Assembly (NCBI RefSeq): GCF_003122325.1
Contig: NZ_QFBC01000002.1
Location: 372,001 to 436,000, forward strand
Source: Rhizobium album
GTDB taxonomy: Bacteria; Pseudomonadota; Alphaproteobacteria; Rhizobiales; Rhizobiaceae
Direction of reading: 5' to 3'
Length of the DNA: 64,000 nucleotides
A model generated the notes under the pieces. That model made no database searches, had not been told where the DNA came from, and saw only the letters and a list, made by a program, of their open reading frames with translations. A program made the position numbers and the translations under genes. Below, piece after piece: positions 19,096 through 26,849 of the stretch (the first letter of the stretch is position 1; the number at the start of each line of letters is the position of its first letter).

Positions 19096-20013
19096 ATGAC
19101 CACTGCCGATTTCGTCACCCTGGACGTCTTCACCGACACCCGTTTCGCCGGCAACCCGCTTGCGGTCTTTGCCGATGCGCGCGGCATCGGTGACGAAACG
19201 ATGCAACGGATCGCCCGGGAATTCAATTATTCGGAAATCACCTTCGTGCTGCCGCCGGAGGATCCGGCGAACACGGCAAGGGTGCGCATCTTCACGCCGA
19301 CGATGGAAATCCCCTTTGCCGGCCATCCCAATGTCGGCACCGCCTTCGTGCTCGGCCGGATGGGCACGCTGTTCGGCCGACCGCTCGGCGATACGCTGCG
19401 CTTCGAGGAAAAGGCCGGCCTGGTCACGGTCAAGCTGCTGCGAGACCAGGGCATCGTCACCGGCGCCGAGATCCGCGCCCCGCGGCCGCTGACGATCGGG
19501 GACACCGTCGCCGCCGAGCTGGTGGCGCGCTGCGCCTCCATCGACGCAGGCAGCATCACCGCCGCCGCCCATGCCCCGGTCTTCGTGTCGGTCGGCCTGC
19601 CCTTCGTCGTGGCGGAGCTCGACGGACTGGACGCGCTTGCCACGGCAAAACCCAATGTATCGGCTTTCCACGACGCCGCCGAGCGCCACCGGCAAGCGGA
19701 AACCGACTTCTCCCTCTTCCTTTATACCCGCATGCCGGCCGATCCCTGGCACATCCGGGCGCGCATGTTCGCCCCGCTCGACACCGTCATGGAAGACCCG
19801 GCGACCGGAAGCGCCTCGGCAGCCCTCGGCGCCTATCTCGCCACGCTTGCCCCCGGCAGCGATGCCGAAATTTCCATGACCATCGAACAGGGCGTCGAGA
19901 TGGGCCGCCGAAGCCTGATCGGCCTTGCCGTCACCAAGCGGGCCGGCACGGTCACCGATGTCCGCATCAGCGGGCAGAGCGTCGAGGTCATGCGCGGCAG
20001 CATCACCTGCTGA
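19096..20013 (+). CDS. PhzF-family isomerase/epimerase
   Basis: 305 residues, diaminopimelate-epimerase fold. PhzF itself isomerises a phenazine precursor using a general acid/base Glu; here Glu47 in NYSEITFVL fits. Other family motifs: TDTRFAGNPLAVFADA, FTPTMEIPFAGHPNVGTA and MEDPATGSASAALGAYL. No phenazine genes are nearby, so the substrate is unknown. ATG at 19096 with GGAG 7 bases upstream. Confidence 0.93.
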   Translation: MTTADFVTLDVFTDTRFAGNPLAVFADARGIGDETMQRIAREFNYSEITFVLPPEDPANTARVRIFTPTMEIPFAGHPNVGTAFVLGRMGTLFGRPLGDTLRFEEKAGLVTVKLLRDQGIVTGAEIRAPRPLTIGDTVAAELVARCASIDAGSITAAAHAPVFVSVGLPFVVAELDGLDALATAKPNVSAFHDAAERHRQAETDFSLFLYTRMPADPWHIRARMFAPLDTVMEDPATGSASAALGAYLATLAPGSDAEISMTIEQGVEMGRRSLIGLAVTKRAGTVTDVRISGQSVEVMRGSITC

Positions 20014-20048
20014 TCGGCCGGAAGCATTGCGATGCGCGGGGCCTGGAC

Positions 20049-20210
20049 TCAGCCCGCCTCGCGCAGCAGCAAGGCGGCCGTCCACACCGCGAAAGCGATG
20101 ATCGCAATCTTCCAGAAATCCCGCCGTCGCCGCAATCCCGGCAGGCCGAGGGGTTTGAAGATATGCAATGCCATGGCGAGAACCAGCAGGACGGTGATGA
20201 TTTTCGACAC
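20049..20210 (-). CDS. Small two-helix membrane protein
   Basis: 53 residues from a GTG at 20210-20208 preceded by AAGGGGAAG. Two hydrophobic segments (KIITVLLVLAMALHIF and FWKIAIIAFAVWTAALLL) are separated by a basic hinge LPGLRRRRD, suggesting a hairpin in the inner membrane with the loop in the cytoplasm. I recall very similar short proteins from other rhizobia but cannot name a function. Lies between convergent phzF and the upstream region of the MFS gene. Confidence 0.65.
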   Translation of the reverse strand: MSKIITVLLVLAMALHIFKPLGLPGLRRRRDFWKIAIIAFAVWTAALLLREAG

Positions 20211-20376
20211 GGTCTTCCCCTTGTGATCAGCGGGTGCCATACCGGCGTCATTATTCCCGGCCACATCGCACATTGATCAAGCCGTTACCGGCAAAATCAC
20301 CCACTGGCAACTGCGGGCCTGCCCCGCTTGTCACGCGTGAATCTTATTGCTTTTTTAAGCAGAGATAACAGACATT

Positions 20377-21669
20377 GTGAACATGACCCGCAACCTTCTC
20401 CCCATCCTCGCGCTGCTGTTCGGCACGCTGTTTCTCTTCCTCGGAAACGGCCTGCACAGCCTGCTGTTGCCCGTGCGTGGCGCAAGCGAAGGTTATTCGA
20501 CCACGGTGCTCGGCCTGCTCGGCACCTCCTGGGCCACCGGCTTCGTGCTCGGCTGCCTGCTGGCGCCGAACGTGGTGCGCCGGGTGGGTCACGTGCGTGC
20601 CTTTTCGAGCTTCATTTCGCTGCTGGCGATCAATGCCCTGGTGACGGGCATCGTCGTCGACGATATGTGGTGGATCGCGCTGCGCGCCGTCACCGGCTTT
20701 TCGACGGCCGGCACCTCGATGATCATCGAAAGCTGGCTGAACGAGCGCGCCACCAACAAGTCGCGCGGCATGATCTTTTCGCTCTATATCGGCATCACCC
20801 TGATCGGCTCGGTCGGCGGCCAGATGACCATCCCGCTGGCGGATGTCATGACGCCGATCCTGTTCATGGTCTGCGGCATCTTCTACTGCGTGGCGATGCT
20901 GCCGACGACGCTGTCGACCGCCGCCTCGCCGCAACCGCTGACGGCGGTGCGACTCGATCTTCGCGGGCTGTTCCGCAATTCGCCGGTCTCCTTCGTCGGC
21001 ATTCTCCTCGTCGGTATCGCCAACGGCGCCTTCGGCACGCTCGGCGCCGTGTTCGGCGCGGGAGCCGGCTTTTCGCAGAGCACGATCGCGCTGATGATGA
21101 GCGTGGCGATCTTCGCCGGCGCGCTGATGCAACTGCCGGCCGGCCGCGCCTCCGATCGCGTCGACCGCCGCTACGTGCTGGCGGCACTCGCCGCCGTCGC
21201 CGCCGTCTCCGGCCTGCTCTTCGTCATTGCCGCGCCCGCCGACGTCATGTGGCTGATGATCCTGGTGGGCATCTACGGCGCCACGGCCAACGCGCTTTAT
21301 CCGATCGCCGTCGCCCACGCCAACGACTTCGCCGCCCCCGAGGATTTCGTCAAGGTATCCGGCGGGCTGCTGCTGCTCTACGGCATCGGCACGATCATCG
21401 GCCCGACGCTCGGCGGCCCGATCATGTCGGCCTTCGGCCCCTACGCCCTGTTCGGCGTCACGGCGGTGGCGCATGTGCTGATCAGCACCTATGCCATCCT
21501 GCGCAGCCGGGTGCGCGCAGCCGTGCCCGCCGGCGACCGCGAAACCTTCACCACCGTCTCGACCAGCCCGCTCACCACGCCGGAAAGCCTGACGCTCAGC
21601 CCGCGCGCCGCACCGCTTCCGGAAGAGGGCGAATCTGCCGAAGACCGCTATCCGGGAGCCGCCATATGA
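20377..21669 (+). CDS. MFS transporter, YcaD-like
   Basis: 430-residue major facilitator with 12 predicted TM helices. The A-like loop motif is APNVVRRVGHVRAF after TM2, and RASDRVDRRYVLAALAA after TM8. The size and the motif FSTAGTSMIIESWLNERAT fit the YcaD subfamily; substrate unknown. The start is GTG at 20377 or ATG at 20383; neither has a clear ribosome binding site. Its stop overlaps the next start (ATGA), so DUF1192 is translationally coupled. Confidence 0.93.
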   Translation: MNMTRNLLPILALLFGTLFLFLGNGLHSLLLPVRGASEGYSTTVLGLLGTSWATGFVLGCLLAPNVVRRVGHVRAFSSFISLLAINALVTGIVVDDMWWIALRAVTGFSTAGTSMIIESWLNERATNKSRGMIFSLYIGITLIGSVGGQMTIPLADVMTPILFMVCGIFYCVAMLPTTLSTAASPQPLTAVRLDLRGLFRNSPVSFVGILLVGIANGAFGTLGAVFGAGAGFSQSTIALMMSVAIFAGALMQLPAGRASDRVDRRYVLAALAAVAAVSGLLFVIAAPADVMWLMILVGIYGATANALYPIAVAHANDFAAPEDFVKVSGGLLLLYGIGTIIGPTLGGPIMSAFGPYALFGVTAVAHVLISTYAILRSRVRAAVPAGDRETFTTVSTSPLTTPESLTLSPRAAPLPEEGESAEDRYPGAAI

Positions 21670-21857
21670 GTCTCTTCGACGACGAAGGCCCGAAAAAACC
21701 GGTGAAGCATGAGATCGGCTGCGACATTTCGCTGCTCTCCACCGATGAACTGCAGGGGCGTATCGATCTCCTGAATGCCGAGATCAGCCGCCTTAAAGAG
21801 GAGATCGGCCGCAAATCCGCGGGCAGGCGTGCCGCCGAAGATCTTTTTAGAAAATAG
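21666..21857 (+). CDS. DUF1192 small protein
   Basis: 63-residue acidic/helical protein of the DUF1192 family (MSLFDDEGPKKPVKHEIGCD, then STDELQGRIDLLNAEISRL). The C-terminal half is a predicted coiled coil. It overlaps the MFS stop by 4 bases. Function unknown; conserved as a small neighbour gene in rhizobia. Confidence 0.88.
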   Translation: MSLFDDEGPKKPVKHEIGCDISLLSTDELQGRIDLLNAEISRLKEEIGRKSAGRRAAEDLFRK

Positions 21858-21925
21858 TGAAATAAGACTGTCGTGGTGACATTAAGACATGTCTATCGAC
21901 AGTTTGTATTAATGATGGACAGAAA

Positions 21926-21940
21926 TTAACCATAAATTAA
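21926..21940 (+). promoter_or_regulatory. CtrA box 1 (TTAA-N7-TTAA)
   Basis: TTAACCATAAATTAA matches the full CtrA consensus, including the extended TTAACCAT half. About 35 bp downstream the candidate small RNA would begin, a spacing suited to CtrA activation. Binding itself is inferred. Confidence 0.75.
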
Positions 21941-21959
21941 GCTTCATGATCGATTATCG

Positions 21960-22063
21960 GGGTTATCCAGAGCTTCTGGATTCAGACAGTTTCACCGCTT
22001 GGCGAATTGGTCTGATTTTCTCCCTGTTTTACCTTGAGAGCCGCTTCCCGCGGCTCTTTTTTT
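21960..22063 (+). ncRNA. Candidate CtrA-controlled small RNA
   Basis: A stretch of about 100 bases with no convincing ORF, bounded by a CtrA box upstream and a textbook terminator downstream. It begins with a perfect 7-bp hairpin (21965-21971 with 21975-21981, loop GCT), then a single-stranded pyrimidine-rich middle, then the terminator stem. The 5' end is estimated from the CtrA box. A 67-codon open frame overlaps it (21946-22149) but runs past the terminator and looks non-coding. Confidence 0.55.
22037..22063 (+). terminator. Intrinsic terminator ahead of rcdA
   Basis: 8-bp stem AGAGCCGC/GCGGCTCT (22037-22044 with 22050-22057), TTCCC loop, then seven T. It ends a transcript that starts upstream of rcdA, not rcdA itself. 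Confidence 0.9.
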
Positions 22064-22093
22064 GTTGCATCGGAACTGCTAAAGTTGTGGGAA

Positions 22094-22108
22094 TTAACCC
22101 TTTCTTAA
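22094..22108 (+). promoter_or_regulatory. CtrA box 2, upstream of rcdA
   Basis: TTAACCCTTTCTTAA, a second perfect TTAA-N7-TTAA site, 31 bp after the terminator and 126 bp before the rcdA start. The likely promoter of rcdA lies just downstream. Confidence 0.75.
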
Positions 22109-22233
22109 GAAACGGCTTGCGCATTTCAGCTATTGATACCATCTTATAGCCAGAGAAAGCGCAGGCAGTGAAACTTTTAGCTGCTTACGGCATTACGTAA
22201 CCGAAGTGATGCGTTGAACAGGGAATTACAATA

Positions 22234-22749
22234 ATGTCAGAGCTTGGATTGAACACGATCAGCTTTGCCGGCCGGGCAGCATCCTCCTCGCAGTTCAAGA
22301 CACTGTATGCGGAAGGCATGGCGCTGGTCGAAGAAACGGCAAGCTATCTCGACGGGCAAGGCCGTGCGGCCTCCAAGGTTCTGCCGCGCATGGCTTCGGT
22401 TCTCTACGCAGCCGAGTCGATGCGCCTCACCACCCGCCTGATGCAGATGGCATCCTGGCTGCTGCTGCAGCGCGCCGTCAACAACGGCGAAATGACCCGC
22501 GACCAGGTTCTCTCCGAAAAGAGCAAGGTTCGCCTCGACAGCTTCAACGTCGATCGCCACGCTCCGGGCTGGCTGGACCTGCCGGAATCCTTCCGTGATC
22601 TGGTCGAACGCTCGCTTCGCCTGCAGAACCGCGTCGCCCTGCTCGACCGCGAAATCTATCGCCCGTCGGAAGACCCGATGCCGCATGACAACGAAAACAG
22701 CGTCCAGGCGCAGCTCAACCTGCTAAAGACGGCTTTCAACACCAACTGA
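22234..22749 (+). CDS. rcdA: RcdA, adaptor for CtrA degradation (DUF1465)
   Basis: 171-residue helical protein of the DUF1465/RcdA family. In Caulobacter RcdA works with CpdR and PopA to deliver the cell-cycle regulator CtrA to ClpXP. Family stretches: TLYAEGMALVEETASYLDGQ, MRLTTRLMQMASWLLLQRAV and LPESFRDLVERSLRLQNRV. The C-terminal tail (DNENSVQAQLNLLKTAFNTN) is probably flexible. Monocistronic: CtrA box upstream, strong terminator 32 bp after the stop. Confidence 0.93.
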   Translation: MSELGLNTISFAGRAASSSQFKTLYAEGMALVEETASYLDGQGRAASKVLPRMASVLYAAESMRLTTRLMQMASWLLLQRAVNNGEMTRDQVLSEKSKVRLDSFNVDRHAPGWLDLPESFRDLVERSLRLQNRVALLDREIYRPSEDPMPHDNENSVQAQLNLLKTAFNTN

Positions 22750-22780
22750 GCCACCTGACAGAACGCAGCACCGATTTTCA

Positions 22781-22809
22781 GCCCCTGTGGTCCCCACAGG
22801 GGCTTTTTT
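22781..22809 (+). terminator. rcdA terminator
   Basis: Perfect 10-bp stem (22781-22790 with 22794-22803), 3-base loop, six T. Confidence 0.92.
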
Positions 22810-22894
22810 GTCATGCCAGCCTTGCGCGCAGCTTACCGCCGGGATCAGATCGCAGATGCGAGATCGTCCAAACCTGAATAGCGGCCGAAAACGC

Positions 22895-22921
22895 AAGAAG
22901 CCCGGACGAGCCGGGCTTCTT
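22895..22921 (-). terminator. rpmE terminator
   Basis: Perfect 11-bp stem (22895-22905 with 22911-22921), loop ACGAG (plus strand), then T-rich sequence on the minus strand. Confidence 0.85.
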
Positions 22922-22966
22922 GAAACTGTATCCCCGCCGCAGGCGGAGGAGCCGATCGCCAAACGA

Positions 22967-23188
22967 TCAGAGGCCGAGGCCGCCGAAACGCTTGTTGAAC
23001 TTGGAAACGCGACCGCCGCGGTCCATGAGCTGCTGGTTGCCGCCCGTCCAAGCCGGATGGGACTTGGAGTCGATTTCGAGGTTCATTACGGCGCCTTCCG
23101 TGCCCCAGGTGGAGCGGGTTTCGTATTCGGTGCCGTCAGTCATGACCACCTTGATGGTGTGGTAGTCGGGATGGATATTCGCCTTCAT
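22967..23188 (-). CDS. rpmE: 50S ribosomal protein L31
   Basis: 73 residues, [20 protein letters not shown] at the start and the typical [19 protein letters not shown] near the end. It contains no cysteine, so this is the zinc-free (C-minus) form of L31. ATG at 23186-23188. Own terminator; divergent from the ABC exporter gene. Confidence 0.96.
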   Translation of the reverse strand: MKANIHPDYHTIKVVMTDGTEYETRSTWGTEGAVMNLEIDSKSHPAWTGGNQQLMDRGGRVSKFNKRFGGLGL

Positions 23189-23379
23189 AACAATCTTCCT
23201 GAGATGACAGGGTCCATTTGTCGCAATCCGTTGCGGCAACCGAACCGATTGAATAAACAAAGCCGCAGTCCGTTGAGGCTACGGCTTCCCAATTCGATGC
23301 CGTGCCTATACATGAAGGCCGCAAGGATAACAAGTGCCCGCCGGCCAAACATGCAGGGCTTGCGGAGATCGGAGTTAAG

Positions 23380-25185
23380 GTGGCGGTAGTCGAGCAGCCA
23401 GGCAACAGACAGCGTAGATCCATCTCGCCGCTTTTCAGGCTTTTGCCCTATCTCAAGCGTTATCGCGGCATGGTCGCCGGCGCTCTTTTCTTCCTGACGC
23501 TGGCGGCGGCAACGACGCTTGTCCTGCCGCTCGCCGTGCGCCGCATGGTCGACCAGGGTTTTAATCATACCGATACGAATTTCATCAACAGCTATTTCGG
23601 CATGCTGGTGGTCATGGCCGTCGTGCTCGCCATCGCCAGCGCCATGCGCTACTATTACGTCATCACCATCGGCGAGCGGATCGTCGCCGACCTGCGCCGC
23701 GAGGTGTTCAGCCACGTCACGGCGCTCTCCCCCGCCTTCTTCGACGTCAACCAGTCCGGCGAGATCGTCTCGCGGCTGACGGCGGACACGACGCAGATCA
23801 AGTCGGCCGTCGGCGCCACCGCCTCCGTGGCGTTGCGCAACCTGATCCTCTGTCTCGGCGCCATCGGCATGATGATCGTCACCAGTCCGAAACTCTCCAG
23901 CCTGGCGCTCGGCGCCATCCCGCTGATCGTCTTCCCGCTGGTCGCCTTCGGCCGTTCGGTGCGCAGCCGTTCCCGCGCCGCGCAGGATACGCTCGCCGCC
24001 GCTTCCGCCTTCGCCGGCGAAGCGATCGGCGCGGCCCGCACCGTGCAGGCCTTCAACGGCGAAACCGCCGCCAACCAGCGATACGGCACCGCCGTTGAAA
24101 GCGCCTATGACGCCGCCCGCGCCGCGATCAAGTCGCGGGCGCTGCTGACCGGCGTCGCCATTTCGCTGATCTTCGGCAGCGTCGTCGGCGTGCTCTGGTA
24201 CGGCGCCCAGAGCGTACTGGCAGGTACGCTATCGGCCGGCACGCTCGGGCAGTTCCTGCTCTATTCGGTCATCGCCGCAGGTTCGCTCGGCGCGCTGTCG
24301 GAGGTGTGGGGCGAACTCTCGCAGGCGGCAGGCGCCACCGAGCGCCTGACGGAGCTGCTGGCGGAAGTCTCTGCGGTGCGCCCACCCGCCAATCCGCTCC
24401 CCCTGCCCCAGCCGCCTCTCGGCAGCGTCGAGTTTGCCGGCGTACGTTTCGCCTATCCGGCAAGGCCGGAGAAGGAGATGCTGGCCGGCATCGATTTCCG
24501 CATCCGGCCCGGCGAGACGGTGGCCATCGTCGGCCCTTCGGGTGCCGGCAAGAGCACGGTCTTCTCGCTGCTGCTGCGCTTTTATGACCCCACCCGGGGA
24601 AGCGTGGTGATCGATGGCCTCGATGCGCGTAGCGTCGATCCGGACGCGCTCCGCGCCCGCATCGCCATCGTGCCGCAGGACGTGACGATCTTTGCCTCCA
24701 GCATCCACGAAAACATTGCCTTCGGGGCGCCGGGCGCCAGCCGCGAGGCGGTGCGTGCCGCCGCAATTGCCGCCCAGGCGGACGAATTCATCCAGCGCCT
24801 GGAACACGGCTATGACACCGTCGTCGGCGAACGCGGCATCACGCTGTCCGGCGGCCAGCGCCAGCGCATCGCCATTGCCCGCGCCATCCTCAAGAACGCG
24901 CCGATCCTGCTGCTCGACGAAGCCACCTCTGCGCTCGATGCCGAAAGCGAGACGCTGGTGCAGAAAGCGCTCGACGGCCTGATGCAGGACCGCACCACGC
25001 TGGTCATCGCCCACCGCCTGGCGACCGTGCTGAAAGCCGACCGCATTCTCGTGATGGACAAGGGGCTGATCGTCGAGGAAGGTACGCACCAGAGCCTCAT
25101 TCATTCAGGCGGCTTGTATGCCAGGCTTGCCCGGCTGCAGTTCGAGGCAGGCGCCGAAGATACGGCAGCCCTCGTCAGCCAGTGA
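23380..25185 (+). CDS. ABC exporter, fused permease and ATPase (MsbA-related)
   Basis: 601-residue half-transporter that acts as a dimer. Six TM helices (about residues 15-300), then an ATPase with Walker A GPSGAGKST, signature LSGGQRQRIAIARA, Walker B ILLLDEATSALD and H-loop VIAHRLAT. Resembles the TIGR02204 MsbA-related exporters; substrate unknown (lipid or hydrophobic compound is typical). GTG start at 23380 has GGAG upstream; 26 further codons upstream are open but unlike the family. Confidence 0.93.
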   Translation: MAVVEQPGNRQRRSISPLFRLLPYLKRYRGMVAGALFFLTLAAATTLVLPLAVRRMVDQGFNHTDTNFINSYFGMLVVMAVVLAIASAMRYYYVITIGERIVADLRREVFSHVTALSPAFFDVNQSGEIVSRLTADTTQIKSAVGATASVALRNLILCLGAIGMMIVTSPKLSSLALGAIPLIVFPLVAFGRSVRSRSRAAQDTLAAASAFAGEAIGAARTVQAFNGETAANQRYGTAVESAYDAARAAIKSRALLTGVAISLIFGSVVGVLWYGAQSVLAGTLSAGTLGQFLLYSVIAAGSLGALSEVWGELSQAAGATERLTELLAEVSAVRPPANPLPLPQPPLGSVEFAGVRFAYPARPEKEMLAGIDFRIRPGETVAIVGPSGAGKSTVFSLLLRFYDPTRGSVVIDGLDARSVDPDALRARIAIVPQDVTIFASSIHENIAFGAPGASREAVRAAAIAAQADEFIQRLEHGYDTVVGERGITLSGGQRQRIAIARAILKNAPILLLDEATSALDAESETLVQKALDGLMQDRTTLVIAHRLATVLKADRILVMDKGLIVEEGTHQSLIHSGGLYARLARLQFEAGAEDTAALVSQ

Positions 25186-25209
25186 GATGAACCAGGAACG
25201 GAGCGTGAC

Positions 25210-25806
25210 GTGCCGGCAAGACAGACACCACGCTTCGATTTCTGGAATTTTGCGCAAGGAACCGAGCCCACGCTGGCCATCGGCCGCTCCGGCATCGACG
25301 ACGTTGCCCTTTTGCTGCGCCTGCGCCGCCAGAAGATGAAGATGAAGCCGCCGGCGATCAATTTGCCGCCGGGCTGTGAAATCGGCGACTTCTATTTCCA
25401 GTTTACGGCGGATGGCGTTCTCCACGGCGTCAACTACGGTTATCGTCCCGGCGATGACTTGACGGCTGACGTGCTGGCTGCTTTTGCCGCCGAACAGGGC
25501 GTCCCGTTGCCGGAGATACCGTTCGAACCGGGAGAACTCGATATCGCCCTCAACGGCCGGCCTCTTTCTGGCATCGCAACGATACAGGGCGTCATCGGTG
25601 CAATCGGCTCCATCCAGGACTTCCGGATGAGCGGGCGCGACTACGACAAATGGATCTGCCTGTCGTGCGAAACGGACGTTGCCACCGTCAAACTCGATTT
25701 CCTGCTGAAGACCGTCAAGGCCAGTTACAGCCCTTCTTTCAGGATCGATTATTGCCTGTATGGCATCAGCGTCATGAGCAATACGACCCTGGTCGCTGAA
25801 GCCTGA
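25210..25806 (+). CDS. Hypothetical protein, 198 residues
   Basis: I do not recognise a family. GTG start with GGAG 7 bases upstream, 24 bp after the exporter stop on the same strand, so probably co-transcribed. No signal peptide or TM segment. Features: a basic patch LRLRRQKMKMKPPAINLPPG, a middle with many beta-type residues, and a CLSC pair in KWICLSCETDVAT. Codon use matches its neighbours. A cytoplasmic all-beta or alpha/beta protein is likely; function open. Confidence 0.7.
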   Translation: MPARQTPRFDFWNFAQGTEPTLAIGRSGIDDVALLLRLRRQKMKMKPPAINLPPGCEIGDFYFQFTADGVLHGVNYGYRPGDDLTADVLAAFAAEQGVPLPEIPFEPGELDIALNGRPLSGIATIQGVIGAIGSIQDFRMSGRDYDKWICLSCETDVATVKLDFLLKTVKASYSPSFRIDYCLYGISVMSNTTLVAEA

Positions 25807-25814
25807 AACGTGCC

Positions 25815-26846
25815 TTACCGCTCGGTGAGCTTCAGCTCGATACGGCGATTGGTCGCACGCGCCTCCGGGCTATCGCCTTCGGCAATCGGCTGGAATTCGC
25901 CGAAGCCGGCGGCGACCAGCCGGTTGGCCGGCACGCCCTTGGAAATCAGGAATTTCACCACCGACGTCGCACGCGCCGAAGACAGTTCCCAGTTATCGGC
26001 GTAGCGGCCGGAACCGGACAGCGGCACGTTGTCGGTATGGCCGTCGACGCGCAGCACCCAGTTGATCTCCGGCGGGATTTCCTTGGCGAGATCGAGCAGC
26101 GCTGTCGCCAGCTTGTCCATCTCCACCTGGCCTGCCGGATTGAGCTCGTTGCCACCGGAGGGGAACAGCACTTCCGACTGGAAGACGAAACGGTCGCCGA
26201 CGATACGGATGTTTTCGCGGTCGGAAAGGATTTCGCGCAAGCGGCCGAAGAAGTCCGAACGATAACGGTTGAGTTCCTGCACGCGCTGCGCCAGCGCCAC
26301 GTTCAACCGGCGGCCGAGATCGGCGATCTTCGCCTGGGAGGTCTGGTCGCGCGCCTCGGACGCCTGCAGCGCCTGCTCGACGGCGGCGATCTGGCTTCGC
26401 AGGGCAGCGATCTGCTGGTTGAGCAGGTCGACCTGGCTGAGCGCGCGGGCGCTGATCTGCTTTTCGGCATCCAATTCGCCCCTCAGGGTGCCGATGCGCT
26501 GCTGGGCGAGGTCGGCGGTGCCGGTGCCGGAATCGAGCAGTTGCTGCAGCCGGGAGCGTTCGCTTTCCGACGAGGCCAGCGAGGATTGCAGGTTGGCAAG
26601 CGTATCTTCGAGATCCTGCTTGCCGCTCTGCTCCAGCGCCAGAAGCTGGGTCAGCTCGTTGATCTGGCTGTTCAGCCGGTTCAGCACCTCGTCCTTGCCG
26701 GAGATTTCGCGGCTGAGGATGAACTGCGCCAGCACGAACACCGTCAGCAGGAACATGATCGACAGGAGCAGGGTCGACAGGGCATCGACGAAGCCCGGCC
26801 AGTAATCGACCCGCCGGTCGCGGCGGCTGTTCTTCGCCAGCGCCAT
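25815..26846 (-). CDS. OmpA/MotB-domain protein, partner of the MotA-like gene
   Basis: 343 residues. N-terminal cytoplasmic tail, one TM helix ~20-43 beginning DYWPGFVDALSTLLL, where Asp21 sits where MotB has its proton-carrying Asp. A long coiled coil follows (~50-205), then an OmpA-type peptidoglycan-binding domain (DGHTDNVPLSGSGRYADNWE, LSSARATSVVKFL, NRRIELKL). Flagellar MotB proteins lack the long coiled coil. The gene begins 3 bp after the MotA-like stop, so the two are made together. Probably the stator-like anchor of a non-flagellar ion-driven machine (inference). Confidence 0.88.
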   Translation of the reverse strand: MALAKNSRRDRRVDYWPGFVDALSTLLLSIMFLLTVFVLAQFILSREISGKDEVLNRLNSQINELTQLLALEQSGKQDLEDTLANLQSSLASSESERSRLQQLLDSGTGTADLAQQRIGTLRGELDAEKQISARALSQVDLLNQQIAALRSQIAAVEQALQASEARDQTSQAKIADLGRRLNVALAQRVQELNRYRSDFFGRLREILSDRENIRIVGDRFVFQSEVLFPSGGNELNPAGQVEMDKLATALLDLAKEIPPEINWVLRVDGHTDNVPLSGSGRYADNWELSSARATSVVKFLISKGVPANRLVAAGFGEFQPIAEGDSPEARATNRRIELKLTER

Positions 26847-26849
26847 GGC

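Noticed and set aside
21946-22149. 67-codon ORF starting ATG before rcdA
   Set aside because: It runs through a strong terminator and a CtrA box and has no family resemblance; a small RNA is the better reading.
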